A stretch of 54,890 nt of DNA from DATLYH01 sp035575035 (lineage in GTDB: Bacteria > Planctomycetota > Planctomycetia > Gemmatales > Gemmataceae): the NCBI GenBank assembly GCA_035575035.1, contig DATLYH010000138.1:1-54890 (forward strand), written 5' to 3'. Of this stretch, positions 9,201 through 16,887 are shown one piece after another. Position 1 is the first letter of the stretch. Every line of letters begins with the position of its first letter. Below the pieces are notes generated by a model. That model worked only from the letters and a program-made list of their open reading frames with translations. It did not search any database and had not been told where the DNA came from. The translations under genes and the position numbers were made by a program.

Positions 9201-10934
9201 GCAGTTGCCCCCGGTGCGGTCGTAGGCGCCGGGGGTCGTGGGGAAGTCCTCGGAGTTGGTGTCGCCCACCACGACCGGCTGGCCGGCGGCATCGACGGCC
9301 ACATCCTGCACCGAATCGACCCCCGAACCGCCGAAGAACGTCGCATATACCAGCGCCGTGCCGGTTGCGTTCAGCCGGGCGACGTAGGGCGTCCAGGTGG
9401 GACTGAGGAACGTGCCGTAGTCGATGACCCGCAGGTTGCCCAGGGTGTGCGGGAAGTCGGGCGAGCGGGTGTTGCCGGCGATGATGATATCGCCCGAGCC
9501 GTCGGGCACCAGGGCCAACCCACCGAACTGGTCGTCGCCGTGGCCGCCCAGGAAAGTGCCCCAGTCCAGGCCGGGGTCAACTACCAGCGGCAGGCCGGGG
9601 TCGCGGTCGGGCGCTACGAAGCCGAAGTGCTCCGCATCGAGGATGCGGAAGCCGCTTTCGATTATACGCTGCTCGCCGCTGGGCAGGACCTCCCATGTCA
9701 CCGGTGCCGTTTGCCGCAGCGGCCCGCCGGTGGTTTGCAGGATGAGCGAACCGTCATCGGCCAGCTCGAGTCCGGAAATCCCCTCGACGCGGATCACCAC
9801 CTGATCCAGGTCGGCCCCCGGCTGCAACAGCAGGTCATAGGCGAACTGACCGGCGTCTTCCCGCACGCGGACATCCACCCCCTCATAGAGGCCGTCGTAA
9901 AGCACGCTGCCATACGCCGCCACCTGCGACCGCCACTCGGCCGGGTCGTTGCCGAGGAAGAAGTTGTAGTAGCCGCTCTGCCGATCTTCGCCGATGAGGG
10001 CCACGTCCTCCGCAGCCCCCTTAAAGGTCAGGCTGACCAAGGCAGGCTGGTCACCCCCTCGGTGAAGCCGGATGCCGTCGTGCTCCAGGTGGACGGTGAA
10101 CGAGCTGTTCCAGGCCACAAACACTGCCGGGGTCTGCCATTGCCCGCGGTTCTCGATGAAGCTGACCGGCAGCCCTGCCAGGTCTGCGGTGTCGGCCGGG
10201 TCCGGTGTCAATGATCCGTCAGCGAGGGGAGGAATAAGGTTACTTGGCGGGATGCTTGCCGTGCCGCCCTCCTCATGAAGAGCACCTGCCGCCGAGACTA
10301 CCATTGGGGGCAAGGGTGTCTCTTCGCCCTGCGGGGTGAGGAAATCAAGCAGGTCCAATCCGGCCGGGGCGCTACCGAACACGGCCGGCGTGGCCGCTCC
10401 GCCGGTCGGCGCCTCGGCCTCTCCGGTCGGCACCAGACCACTGCCTTGGCTGCCCGCCGCTGCCACTGCCGGCACGCCACCGCCGGAGCGGGCAGCTGCC
10501 GCCACTGCCGCCGCGAGCAAGTCGTCCGACAGGCCGGCCCGCGCCCCAACGTCCCAGGCCCATCCCATGTCCCATGAACCAAAGGAGGGGGCAATCTCCG
10601 AATTGGCTCTGTCCTTTCCAGTTGAGGAAGGTCCGATCAGAGCCTGCACGGAGGGGTACAGCGGAACAGAGCTGGAGAGCAACGAAGCGACCCGGCCATC
10701 TTCCGCGAAAGCGTCCCCGCTCTGGACTTGCTGTCCGTCTGCAAGAATGCCGATGGGCTCCGCTGTCACCCGGTCCAGCTCCCGGTCGAAAAGGCCCACG
10801 GCCAGCAGCGGGCCGCCGAAGAATTCGAGGACGTCGCCGGCCGCCAGGCGATCCTCCAGCCGTTCGCACTGGAGCCGCCGACCATTCCGCTTTCGGATCC
10901 TGTCCCGCAAGGAGAGAAGAGACGGGCGGTTCAT
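6255..10934 (-). CDS. Giant surface protein: DUF7948-like domain, SBBP propeller repeats, Ig/FN3-like and Calx-beta-like domains
   Basis: A 1559-residue protein. The N-terminus carries basic residues followed by CERLEDRLAAGD, resembling the LEPR-xLL-type N-terminal motif of large planctomycete surface proteins; there is no classical signal peptide. After a low-complexity stretch, residues about 265-450 match the domain starting with FIENRGQW that precedes SBBP repeats. About 455-955 hold seven SBBP repeats, each with an F/PPTT..AY/AF core. Next come FN3-like segments (FDWTDVADESGIAAYHLQ), Calx-beta-like or Ig-like repeats (about 1210-1460, with xxSVTVPxGxTSxxFTVT) and a last FN3-like domain (TFDWSDVSGAASYTIQ). 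It is likely exported and exposed on the cell surface; the role is unknown, perhaps adhesion. A GGAGGG ribosome binding site precedes the ATG at 10934. Confidence 0.85.
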   Translation of the reverse strand: MNRPSLLSLRDRIRKRNGRRLQCERLEDRLAAGDVLEFFGGPLLAVGLFDRELDRVTAEPIGILADGQQVQSGDAFAEDGRVASLLSSSVPLYPSVQALIGPSSTGKDRANSEIAPSFGSWDMGWAWDVGARAGLSDDLLAAAVAAAARSGGGVPAVAAAGSQGSGLVPTGEAEAPTGGAATPAVFGSAPAGLDLLDFLTPQGEETPLPPMVVSAAGALHEEGGTASIPPSNLIPPLADGSLTPDPADTADLAGLPVSFIENRGQWQTPAVFVAWNSSFTVHLEHDGIRLHRGGDQPALVSLTFKGAAEDVALIGEDRQSGYYNFFLGNDPAEWRSQVAAYGSVLYDGLYEGVDVRVREDAGQFAYDLLLQPGADLDQVVIRVEGISGLELADDGSLILQTTGGPLRQTAPVTWEVLPSGEQRIIESGFRILDAEHFGFVAPDRDPGLPLVVDPGLDWGTFLGGHGDDQFGGLALVPDGSGDIIIAGNTRSPDFPHTLGNLRVIDYGTFLSPTWTPYVARLNATGTALVYATFFGGSGVDSVQDVAVDAAGQPVVVGDTNSEDFPTTPGAYDRTGGNCCSGDYDAYVIKFNASGSGLVFGTYLAGSPNAGQEIASHVAYDPSGSVIVSGTANSADFPTTPGAYPGQPGLFVSRFNPTGTQLTYSAFIGPGSVYAMTVDGNGIVTLTGQTASTAFPTTPDAFQPTYQGNRDAFVTRLALNGGGTADLKYSTYLGGAQHLESANAVTFDPTNPELVTVAGFTRSGDFPTTVGAYQRIHPTPVDGSVAFVTRFRFPAAGPGTLLWSTLFGAPGNQNATAVVVDDTGAAIIVGSTAVNNPPTTERAYDRIPNKTVGLGTYDAFAARISSDGSRLLYSTLLGGYAGDVILDAAYVGGTSIIVGGLTNSPDFPTTLGAFDRVYAADGQESGGATPGTLAYDAFVARLTLEPNATTDVTPPPAPQLRWPSDGATFAVPILNVPFDWTDVADESGIAAYHLQLSPNPTFTNDIAAELRGWFEPWLPASLVVKGFDVNQNGTWYWRVQALDRAGNLGPWSEVRSLNAVDPPVSPAPTLSSPPNGGKFAPGEITFAWQEVANARYYQLQVDTRSDFSSGRSILVSYLTKSQHKLNLPEGRYWWRVRLANDITVGPWSGAWSLELKNGEPRAPVPPPPSTSTSTPPLALSPAELWANPTGQLTVTLSNPAPAGGAVISLASVYPDNIFVPASVTVPEGSTSVTFTVTAGPGRGGSGVVAEYAGVLEAASVYVAETDKSPELNSLVLSPSVVIGGSSTQGTVALPSGWRAGTGGALVTLASGDLSRASVPASVLIPEGANSTTFPITTQPVSTPTWLPIFASRSITLATRLTLLPVGSAVSSLTLSPTSVSGGSSAQGTVTLNFTAPAGGIVVKLASSNTAVARVPASVTVPAGATSASFTVTTSSVASNTTVMITATMADTSQSANLTVTAPTGPLPAPTLMFPSNGARFSPGQTITFDWSDVSGAASYTIQIDDSNTFSAPQIVSQTVTPSTYSTSTLPTKKMWWRVRANDAAGNPGAWSTVREIEVKS

Positions 10935-11081
10935 GAGCGCTCCCTCCAGAGCCTCGGCAGCGTAGCCGGGCCATTACCCGTACCGCTGTTCATTCTCCTG
11001 AATGATTAGAGGCGCCAGGCCGGGTTAGGCTTCCCACCCAGCTGGCAAAGCGAAGGGCCGACGGCGCACAGGGAAGCAAAC

Positions 11082-11134
11082 AAGTGACAAGTAACAAATA
11101 GTCCGGTCGCTGGATTACTTGTTACTTGTCACTT
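11082..11134 (-). repeat. Intergenic 7-nt-period inverted repeat downstream of the S9D peptidase gene
   Basis: The arms 11082-11097 and 11119-11134 are perfectly complementary (16 bp), with two further pairs after one mismatch, around a loop near 11101-11115. The arms consist of heptamers of the type ACTTGTT/ACTTGTC. On the minus strand it begins 7 bases after the TAG stop at 11142-11144, the same placement as the elements at 4889 and 22636. Confidence 0.75.
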
Positions 11135-11141
11135 TTACTTG

Positions 11142-13580
11142 CTACTTGGGTGGGGCTGCGTTCTTCACATGGCGGTCGAACCAGGTCACCATCTCGTAGA
11201 GCGTGTGCTCCACCGACTCGCGGGCCAGGTAGCCATGCGACTCAAACGGCAGCGCCACATAACGCACCGTGCCGCCGTTGCCCTTGATCGCCTGGTACAT
11301 CCGCTCGCTCTGGATGGGGAACGTCCCCGCGTTGTTGTCCGCCTCGCCGTGGATGAGCAGCAGCGGCGCCTTGATCCGGTGCGCGTACATGAACGGCGAC
11401 ATCCGCAGGTAAGTCTCTGGCGCCTCCCACAATGTCCGCCGTTCCGCCTGGAAGCCGAACGGCGTCAGCGTCCGGTTGTAGGCCCCGCTGCGGGCCACCC
11501 CGGCCCGGAAAAGGTCCGAATGCGCCAGCAGGTTCGCCGTCATGAAGGCGCCGTAACTGTGCCCGCCCACGCCGACCCGGTTGCGGTCGATGACCCCCAT
11601 CTCGTCGGCCTTGTCGATGGCCGCCCGGGCACTGGCGACGATTTGCTCGATGTAGGTGTCGTTGGCCTTTTCCGGCGGGCCGACCACCGGCATCGACGCC
11701 CCGTCCAGAATGGCGTAGCCTTGCAGCAGCAGGAAGAGGTGCGAGGCGCCGCTCAAGGTCGTGAAGCGGTGCGGCGAGCCGGTGACCTGGCCCGCTGTGT
11801 CCGGGTCGGTGAACTCGCGCGGGTAGGCCCACATCACGGCCGGCAGCCGTTCCCCCTGCTTGTAGTCCAGCGGCAGGTAAAGGGTGAACGACAGCGGCAC
11901 GCCATCGGCCCGCTGGTAAGTCACCAACTGCTTCTTGATGGCCCGCAGCTGCGGTGTCGGGTCGGTGAACTGGGTCAGCGCCTTCTTCTCGCCCGACGCG
12001 GTGCGGACGAAGTAGTTCGGGGGATCGGTGGCCGTCTCATGGCGCGTCAGGAACCGTGAGCCGTCGTCCGCCAGCAGGGCGACCACGGACTCATAGCTGT
12101 TCGCGCCGCAGCGGAACAGCCGCTCGGTTTTGCCGGTTTTCGGATCGAATCGGTCAAGGAACGGGCGGTCGCCGGTCGGGGTCGCCCCGCTGCCGACGAG
12201 GAAGATTTGCCCCTGGTACTGCCAGAGGACGCGGTGGCCGGTCGGCAGGGTGCGCATCAGGGGAGTGCCCGGGTCGTTGTAGCGATCGTTGACCGAGCGG
12301 TCCCAGAGCAGCCGGGGCGCCGCGCCTGGGTTGGCTCTGTCAAGTACAAAGGTGCGGCGCCGGCGGCGGTCGCGGTCGTAATCTTGCAGCAGGGCGAGCC
12401 CGTCCTTCTCGCCCCAGGTCAGCCCGGCGTAGCGGTGCTCTGTCCGGGCGAACGAAGTGGCTTTGTCACTGCTGATGCGCAGCATCTTCAATTCGTCACG
12501 ATGCGGCACCTTCTTCCGCGGGTCGCCGCCATCCAGGGCCTCGGCCCAGACCAGGGTGGCGGGCTCGGCCGGCAGCCAGTGGTACTCCCGTGGGCCGGTC
12601 GGTACGCCGTCGATCGGCACCTGGTCGGCCAGGGGCAGGCTAGCCACCTTGACAACAACCTTGCCCTCACGGTCCCAGACCTCGACCTCCTTGGGGAACG
12701 CGGTGGCCGGCAGCAGGTAGGAGTAGGGGCGATGGTTGCTGACCACCAGGATATGCCGGCCGTCCGGCGCGGGTTCGACCCGGCTGTAGATCCCCGGCTT
12801 GCCGAGCAACGCCTGTTTGCCCGTGGCGACATCGACCAATACCAGCTGCGAGGTGACGTAGTAATCGAATAGCTCCTCGTCGTGGGGATTCTGGAGAAGG
12901 TCCTGGTAGGTGCGTGCAGGCGACGGCTTGCCGCTGCTCTCCTGGATCACCGGCCCGCGGGGGACGCGCGGCGTCTCGGGCGGCTTGCCACGGCCGGCCG
13001 GCACCGTCTTGCAGAGCAATTCCTTGCCATCCGGCATCCAGTCGATGGCCTGGCCGTAGGCGGCGTTGATCATCACGCCCGGGAGCCGCCGCAGCTTGCC
13101 GGTCGCGACGTCGCCGACCCACAGCTCGATCCCTGTCGGCGTGGTGTTGGTCAGGGCGAAGTGCTTGCCGTCGGGCGACCACGAGGGGAACCCCAGCCGG
13201 GCACCCTCGGGCAGGGCAAGCTTGACCACTTCGCCCGTCGTGATCGATTGAAGAGAAAGGCCGGCGACACGCGGCGGGGCGTGCGGGCCGTTGGTGGTGG
13301 GGTTGATCCGCAGGCCGGCCAGGCGGAGCATTGGCTCGGCCAGGTCGGCGATCGGCGGGTAGCGGTCGGTCTGGATCAGCAGCAGGTAATCGCGCGTGGG
13401 GCTGACCGAGACCTGCGGCGGTGCCGGCGCGTCGAGGATGTTCCGGATGTTTTGCGGCGGCCTCTGGTAGGTGACGGGCGCCTGTCCACGGAGGCCGGCG
13501 CCAGCCGACAGCAGCACGAGGAGGGCCAGGCAGCCGATGGCCGCGGCCCAGCGGACAGAGGTTCCCTTGCGAAGCAACAT
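11142..13580 (-). CDS. S9 family serine peptidase, glutamyl endopeptidase (S9D) type
   Basis: An 812-residue exported peptidase. The first about 33 residues are a signal peptide (LALLVLLSAGAGLRGQA). A seven-bladed propeller domain (about 50-540) precedes an alpha/beta-hydrolase domain. The catalytic triad is visible: Ser675 in GHSYG, Asp748 in HGEADNN and His782 in ESHGY. The block from GHSYG through ARSGAYNRTLTPFGFQ and TLWEAPETY to SPFM is characteristic of the plant chloroplast glutamyl endopeptidase group (S9D), which cleaves after Glu, so that specificity is plausible. It is likely periplasmic and involved in peptide breakdown. It is transcribed alone, followed by a heptamer hairpin. The ATG at 13580 is preceded by GAGGAA. 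The call as S9 is certain, the S9D assignment probable from remembered motifs. Confidence 0.9.
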   Translation of the reverse strand: MLLRKGTSVRWAAAIGCLALLVLLSAGAGLRGQAPVTYQRPPQNIRNILDAPAPPQVSVSPTRDYLLLIQTDRYPPIADLAEPMLRLAGLRINPTTNGPHAPPRVAGLSLQSITTGEVVKLALPEGARLGFPSWSPDGKHFALTNTTPTGIELWVGDVATGKLRRLPGVMINAAYGQAIDWMPDGKELLCKTVPAGRGKPPETPRVPRGPVIQESSGKPSPARTYQDLLQNPHDEELFDYYVTSQLVLVDVATGKQALLGKPGIYSRVEPAPDGRHILVVSNHRPYSYLLPATAFPKEVEVWDREGKVVVKVASLPLADQVPIDGVPTGPREYHWLPAEPATLVWAEALDGGDPRKKVPHRDELKMLRISSDKATSFARTEHRYAGLTWGEKDGLALLQDYDRDRRRRRTFVLDRANPGAAPRLLWDRSVNDRYNDPGTPLMRTLPTGHRVLWQYQGQIFLVGSGATPTGDRPFLDRFDPKTGKTERLFRCGANSYESVVALLADDGSRFLTRHETATDPPNYFVRTASGEKKALTQFTDPTPQLRAIKKQLVTYQRADGVPLSFTLYLPLDYKQGERLPAVMWAYPREFTDPDTAGQVTGSPHRFTTLSGASHLFLLLQGYAILDGASMPVVGPPEKANDTYIEQIVASARAAIDKADEMGVIDRNRVGVGGHSYGAFMTANLLAHSDLFRAGVARSGAYNRTLTPFGFQAERRTLWEAPETYLRMSPFMYAHRIKAPLLLIHGEADNNAGTFPIQSERMYQAIKGNGGTVRYVALPFESHGYLARESVEHTLYEMVTWFDRHVKNAAPPK

Positions 13581-13688
13581 GGCGGTTCCTCGGACGAGAG
13601 TGGCTTGAATGATCAGTTCGGGGAGTTCACCCCCAACGGCGGACCGATCCTCCCGCGCCCCCGGAAGGGGATCAAGCGAAAACCAGGG

Positions 13689-15152
13689 CTAGCGATCCAG
13701 GGGGAACATCGGCCGGCGGATGTGGCGATAGTTGAAACGGTGGGGATTGACCGCCGTCAGTCCCGGCGTGTCCACCGCGATGATGGTGCCGGCGATCAGG
13801 GCATAAGCCGCCTTGTATGCGATGGCTGCCTTGACCACCAGGATGCGCTGCCGCTGCGGCTGGACGCCCAGGCAGGTGAGCTGGCCCAGGCTGAACGGCG
13901 GGTGGCGCAGCGAGGTCAGCACCAGAAGATTGCGGCCGGGCAGCTCCACCAGTGCGGTCAGGCCCATGCGGTTGACGCGCTTGCCGCCGTGCCGCACCTC
14001 CGGCTCGACATAAGTGCCATCGTGCAGCACGCGCACGCGCCCCGTCACCGGCACCGGGTCGCCGTGCCGCCGGTCCACCTTGCCGCCAACCGTCAGGCTC
14101 ACCTCTTGCCCCACGCCGGCAGCGGCACACTGCTTGACTTCTTCCGGCGCGTACAGGCAGACGACGCTGTCGGTCGCCCCCTGGCGCAGCAGCTCGGCCA
14201 GCAGCACGGTGCCGTCGGCTGCCGAGCCGCCGCCGACATTGTCGCCTGTGTCCACCAGCACCACCGGCAGTCGATCCGCTTGCAGGGCGCGGGCTACCGC
14301 GGTCGGTGCATCGGGCAGCATGGCGGCCAGGCGCTCGCGGGCATCCCAGAGGCGGCCCGCCAACCGGTCCGCCTCGCGCTGGGCCAAGGCCGAGTCGCTA
14401 TCGGTCACGACCACCACCGAGGGGCCCATCTGCGGCACATCGGCGTAGGCAAAGCCCGGCAGCAGGCTGACCGCCAGGATACCGGGCTGTTGTTCCAGCG
14501 CTCGGGCCTCATCCATGAATTCCTTGAGCGGCGGTTCTGACGTGTCATGGACCATGATGTTAACGATCAGCGGCGGCTTGGCCAGCGCCTGGCGAGGCCG
14601 GACCTCGCCGCGCAGCATCCGCCGCAGGAGCGACGCCGCCCGCTGGCCGCACTCGCGCTGGTCCACGTGGGGGCAGGTGCGGTAGGCGACCGCCGCGTCG
14701 CAAGAGGCGATCAGGCGCTCCGACAGGTTGCCGTGCAGGTCGAGCGTGACGACGATGGGGAAGTCCGGCCCCAGCGCCCGACGCAGGCGTTCGAGCACCT
14801 CGCCGTCGGCATCGGGGTACGACTCGGCGACCATGGCACCGTGCAGGGCCAGGAGGAGGCCGTCGGGCCGCTGCTGCCGCAGCTGTTCGATCAGGTAGCC
14901 GGTGACCTCCTCGAACACATCGTCGGCGACCGGCCCGGCCGGCGTCGCCCAGGCCATGACGATCGGCACCGGCTCGTCGCCGGCCTCAGCGACGGCGCGG
15001 AGGAAGCCGCCGACCTCATGGTGGGCGTCGCGCCATTCGTCCATTAGCGCCGGGCCGAAGGTCAGACTCTGCGCGGCGAAGGCGGCTCGATCGGTGCGGA
15101 GTGAGTTGAAAGTGTTCGACTCGTGCATGAAGCCGGCGATGCCGATCCGCAT
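13689..15152 (-). CDS. M81 family metallopeptidase (MlrC-like)
   Basis: A 487-residue protein. The start is placed at the ATG at 15152, giving MRIGIAGFMHESNTF; the open frame extends further upstream but that part overlaps the divergent gene's leader and looks non-coding. The N-terminal domain (about 1-290) is the DUF1485 part with the HESNTF motif near residue 10 and conserved HGxMV and DxHGN segments (LALHGAMVAE, TLDLHGNLSE). The C-terminal part is the MlrC domain (VDTGDNVGGGSAADGT). MlrC was named for a role in microcystin breakdown, but most relatives are not in such pathways and the true substrate is unknown; metal binding by the His/Asp residues is known for the family. It shares a 51-base intergenic region with the divergent TIM-barrel gene, which suggests shared regulation. 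Confidence 0.88.
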   Translation of the reverse strand: MRIGIAGFMHESNTFNSLRTDRAAFAAQSLTFGPALMDEWRDAHHEVGGFLRAVAEAGDEPVPIVMAWATPAGPVADDVFEEVTGYLIEQLRQQRPDGLLLALHGAMVAESYPDADGEVLERLRRALGPDFPIVVTLDLHGNLSERLIASCDAAVAYRTCPHVDQRECGQRAASLLRRMLRGEVRPRQALAKPPLIVNIMVHDTSEPPLKEFMDEARALEQQPGILAVSLLPGFAYADVPQMGPSVVVVTDSDSALAQREADRLAGRLWDARERLAAMLPDAPTAVARALQADRLPVVLVDTGDNVGGGSAADGTVLLAELLRQGATDSVVCLYAPEEVKQCAAAGVGQEVSLTVGGKVDRRHGDPVPVTGRVRVLHDGTYVEPEVRHGGKRVNRMGLTALVELPGRNLLVLTSLRHPPFSLGQLTCLGVQPQRQRILVVKAAIAYKAAYALIAGTIIAVDTPGLTAVNPHRFNYRHIRRPMFPLDR

Positions 15153-15203
15153 GGCAGCTGCCTTTCCCGAGGGCGTGGTTAGGAGTCGGATTCCCGTTAC
15201 ACT

Positions 15204-16043
15204 ATGAACATGCTCCTCGGATACAACACCAACGGCTTCGCCCACCACCGCCTGGAAGACGCTCTGACCATCCTGGCCGGCCTCGGCTACCGGAGCGTGG
15301 CCATCACGCTTGATCACCACGCGCTGAACCCCTACGACCCGCAGCTGCCGGCCCAGGTGGCCGCCATCCGCGGCCTACTTGACCGGCTCGGGCTCCGCTC
15401 GGTCATCGAAACGGGCGCCCGCTTCCTGCTCGACCCTTGGCACAAACACCAGCCCACGCTCGTCAGCCCCCGGCCCGAGCAGCGCGAACGGCGGCTGGAG
15501 TTCCTCCGCCGCGCGGTGGACATTGCCTACGAGTTGGGCTCCGACGCGGTCAGCTTCTGGTCCGGCAGCCCGAGCGACGATGCCCCTTTTGATACCCTGA
15601 TGAGCCGGCTGGTCGAAGGCTGCCGCCGTCTGGCCGATTATGCCGCGGATCGGCAGGTACGGCTGGCGTTCGAGCCGGAGCCCGGCATGGTCATCGACAC
15701 GATGACCCGCTTTGCCGAGCTGCGCGAGCAGGTGGATCATCCAACGTTCGGACTGACCATCGACATCGGCCACTTGCACTGTCAGGGCGAGGTGCCGATC
15801 GCCGATCACCTGCGGCACTGGCGGGACCTGCTCTGGAACGTCCACATCGAGGACATGCGCCGTGGCATCCACGATCATCTGATGTTCGGCGAAGGGGAAA
15901 TCGACTTCGGCTCGGTACTGCGGACGCTGGCAGAGATCGGCTACCGCAGCGGGGTCCACGTCGAGTTGAGCCGGCACAGTCACGACGCGGTCGCGACGGC
16001 TCGGCGGGCGCTGGCGTTTCTGCAAGCGGTGCTGCCCGATTGA
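15204..16043 (+). CDS. Sugar phosphate isomerase/epimerase-like TIM-barrel protein
   Basis: A 279-residue protein of the xylose isomerase-like TIM-barrel superfamily. It contains the typical strand-end residues that bind a divalent metal: Glu in AFEPEPGM, Asp and His in TIDIGHLHCQ, His in WNVHIEDMRRG and a final Glu in GVHVELSRHSHD. The segment HDHLMFGEGEIDF with the preceding HIED pattern is common to inosose isomerases, dehydratases and related sugar epimerases. No signal peptide is present, so it is cytoplasmic. It is divergent from the M81 gene, 51 bases apart. The exact reaction cannot be deduced. Met3 (15210) is an alternative start. A hairpin (16087-16107) follows before the convergent cytochrome gene. 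Confidence 0.8.
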   Translation: MNMLLGYNTNGFAHHRLEDALTILAGLGYRSVAITLDHHALNPYDPQLPAQVAAIRGLLDRLGLRSVIETGARFLLDPWHKHQPTLVSPRPEQRERRLEFLRRAVDIAYELGSDAVSFWSGSPSDDAPFDTLMSRLVEGCRRLADYAADRQVRLAFEPEPGMVIDTMTRFAELREQVDHPTFGLTIDIGHLHCQGEVPIADHLRHWRDLLWNVHIEDMRRGIHDHLMFGEGEIDFGSVLRTLAEIGYRSGVHVELSRHSHDAVATARRALAFLQAVLPD

Positions 16044-16086
16044 TGCTGCTGGCGGCTTAGCGCTCTTCCCCCTCACCCCTTACCCC

Positions 16087-16107
16087 TCTCCCCCGAAGTG
16101 GGGGAGA
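16087..16107. terminator. C/G-rich 8-bp hairpin between convergent genes
   Basis: 16087-16094 pairs with 16100-16107 around a 5-base loop. It lies in a C-rich tract (16066-16094, with CCCCTCACCCC-type runs) and between two convergent stop codons. A similar tract occurs at 36100-36150. No T-tract is present; the terminator role is inferred from position. Confidence 0.4.
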
Positions 16108-16126
16108 AGTCCCTGTTCCCGCCGCT

Positions 16127-16726
16127 TCATTGGCGGAACTGAGCATGGCAGTCGCTACAGCTGGCGTTGACGCGCAGGGCAGCTGCCCGTATCCCCTGGA
16201 GGTCCTTCGCCCGTACCGCCCCGGCCAGTTCCACTGCCGAGCGGCGCATCGCTCCGGACCACTGCTGCCACTTCCTCAGGCCGTCGGCCTCCTTCCGGGC
16301 TCGGGCCGTAGGCTTGCCCTGGGTGGACTCGGCGACGGCGGCCACGATGTAGGCCATCCGCGCCAGGTGCTCGGCCTCAGCCTCCAGCCGCTTCGGGTCG
16401 TAGGGCTGCTTGCCCAGGGCCAACTCGCGCAGTTTGGCCTCGATGCCGTCCGGTTTGATCTCGCGCGGCCTTGGTCCGACCCCCAACCCTTCCGAGGTGC
16501 GCAGCTTGAACAGATCCATCAGGTCGAGAAGGCTGGCCTGTTTCAGCGCCTCAACCTGCTTCGTCGCCTCGGTCGGGTCGTTTTTCTCGATAGCATCGGC
16601 CAGCTTCAGCACCGCGGCACGGATCGCCGCGCTGTCGGAGGCGACGCTGCTGCCGGGCCCCAGCAGCCAGAGGCCCGCAGCCAGAACGGCCAGACCGGTG
16701 GATCTAATGGATGTCGATGTGTTCAT
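16127..16726 (-). CDS. Secreted monoheme cytochrome c, C-terminal heme motif
   Basis: A 199-residue protein read from the ATG at 16726, chosen because GGGGGAA lies 5-9 bases upstream; an open frame continues upstream to 16765 but lacks support. A signal peptide spans about residues 1-30 (LAVLAAGLWLLGPGSSVASD). The mature protein is mostly helical and charged, and the only heme motif, CSDCH, lies five residues from the C-terminus (NASCSDCHAQFRQ). This placement is that of class II cytochromes c (cytochrome c' and c556 type four-helix bundles). It probably acts as a periplasmic electron carrier; partners are unknown. It is transcribed alone, divergent from ribD. Confidence 0.8.
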   Translation of the reverse strand: MNTSTSIRSTGLAVLAAGLWLLGPGSSVASDSAAIRAAVLKLADAIEKNDPTEATKQVEALKQASLLDLMDLFKLRTSEGLGVGPRPREIKPDGIEAKLRELALGKQPYDPKRLEAEAEHLARMAYIVAAVAESTQGKPTARARKEADGLRKWQQWSGAMRRSAVELAGAVRAKDLQGIRAAALRVNASCSDCHAQFRQ

Positions 16727-16887
16727 GAATTCCCCCATGTACCTTGAATCCGGTGGTCCGATCATCTTGTCCGGCGGTGGCGCGATTGTCCAGTCTGTGG
16801 GCGGCTTGTCTCGCTAGCGGCGCCGGTCAGCGGTACACTGACCCCAGACAGTAATCAGGTATCCCTTCAGACGGTCCAAGCGAACCG

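Noticed and set aside
7569..10214. Long open frame (881 codons) on the plus strand opposite the SBBP surface protein gene
   Set aside because: It is the complement of a clearly recognisable coding sequence. In GC-rich DNA such frames stay open by codon bias, and the translation shows no domain and no signal.
12882..14540. 552-codon plus-strand frame across the S9D and M81 genes
   Set aside because: It spans two well supported opposite genes and their gap; the translation has no family resemblance.
13689..15152. Microcystin degradation function suggested by the MlrC name
   Set aside because: No mlrA, mlrB or mlrD neighbours; the M81 family is broad and mostly unrelated to microcystin.
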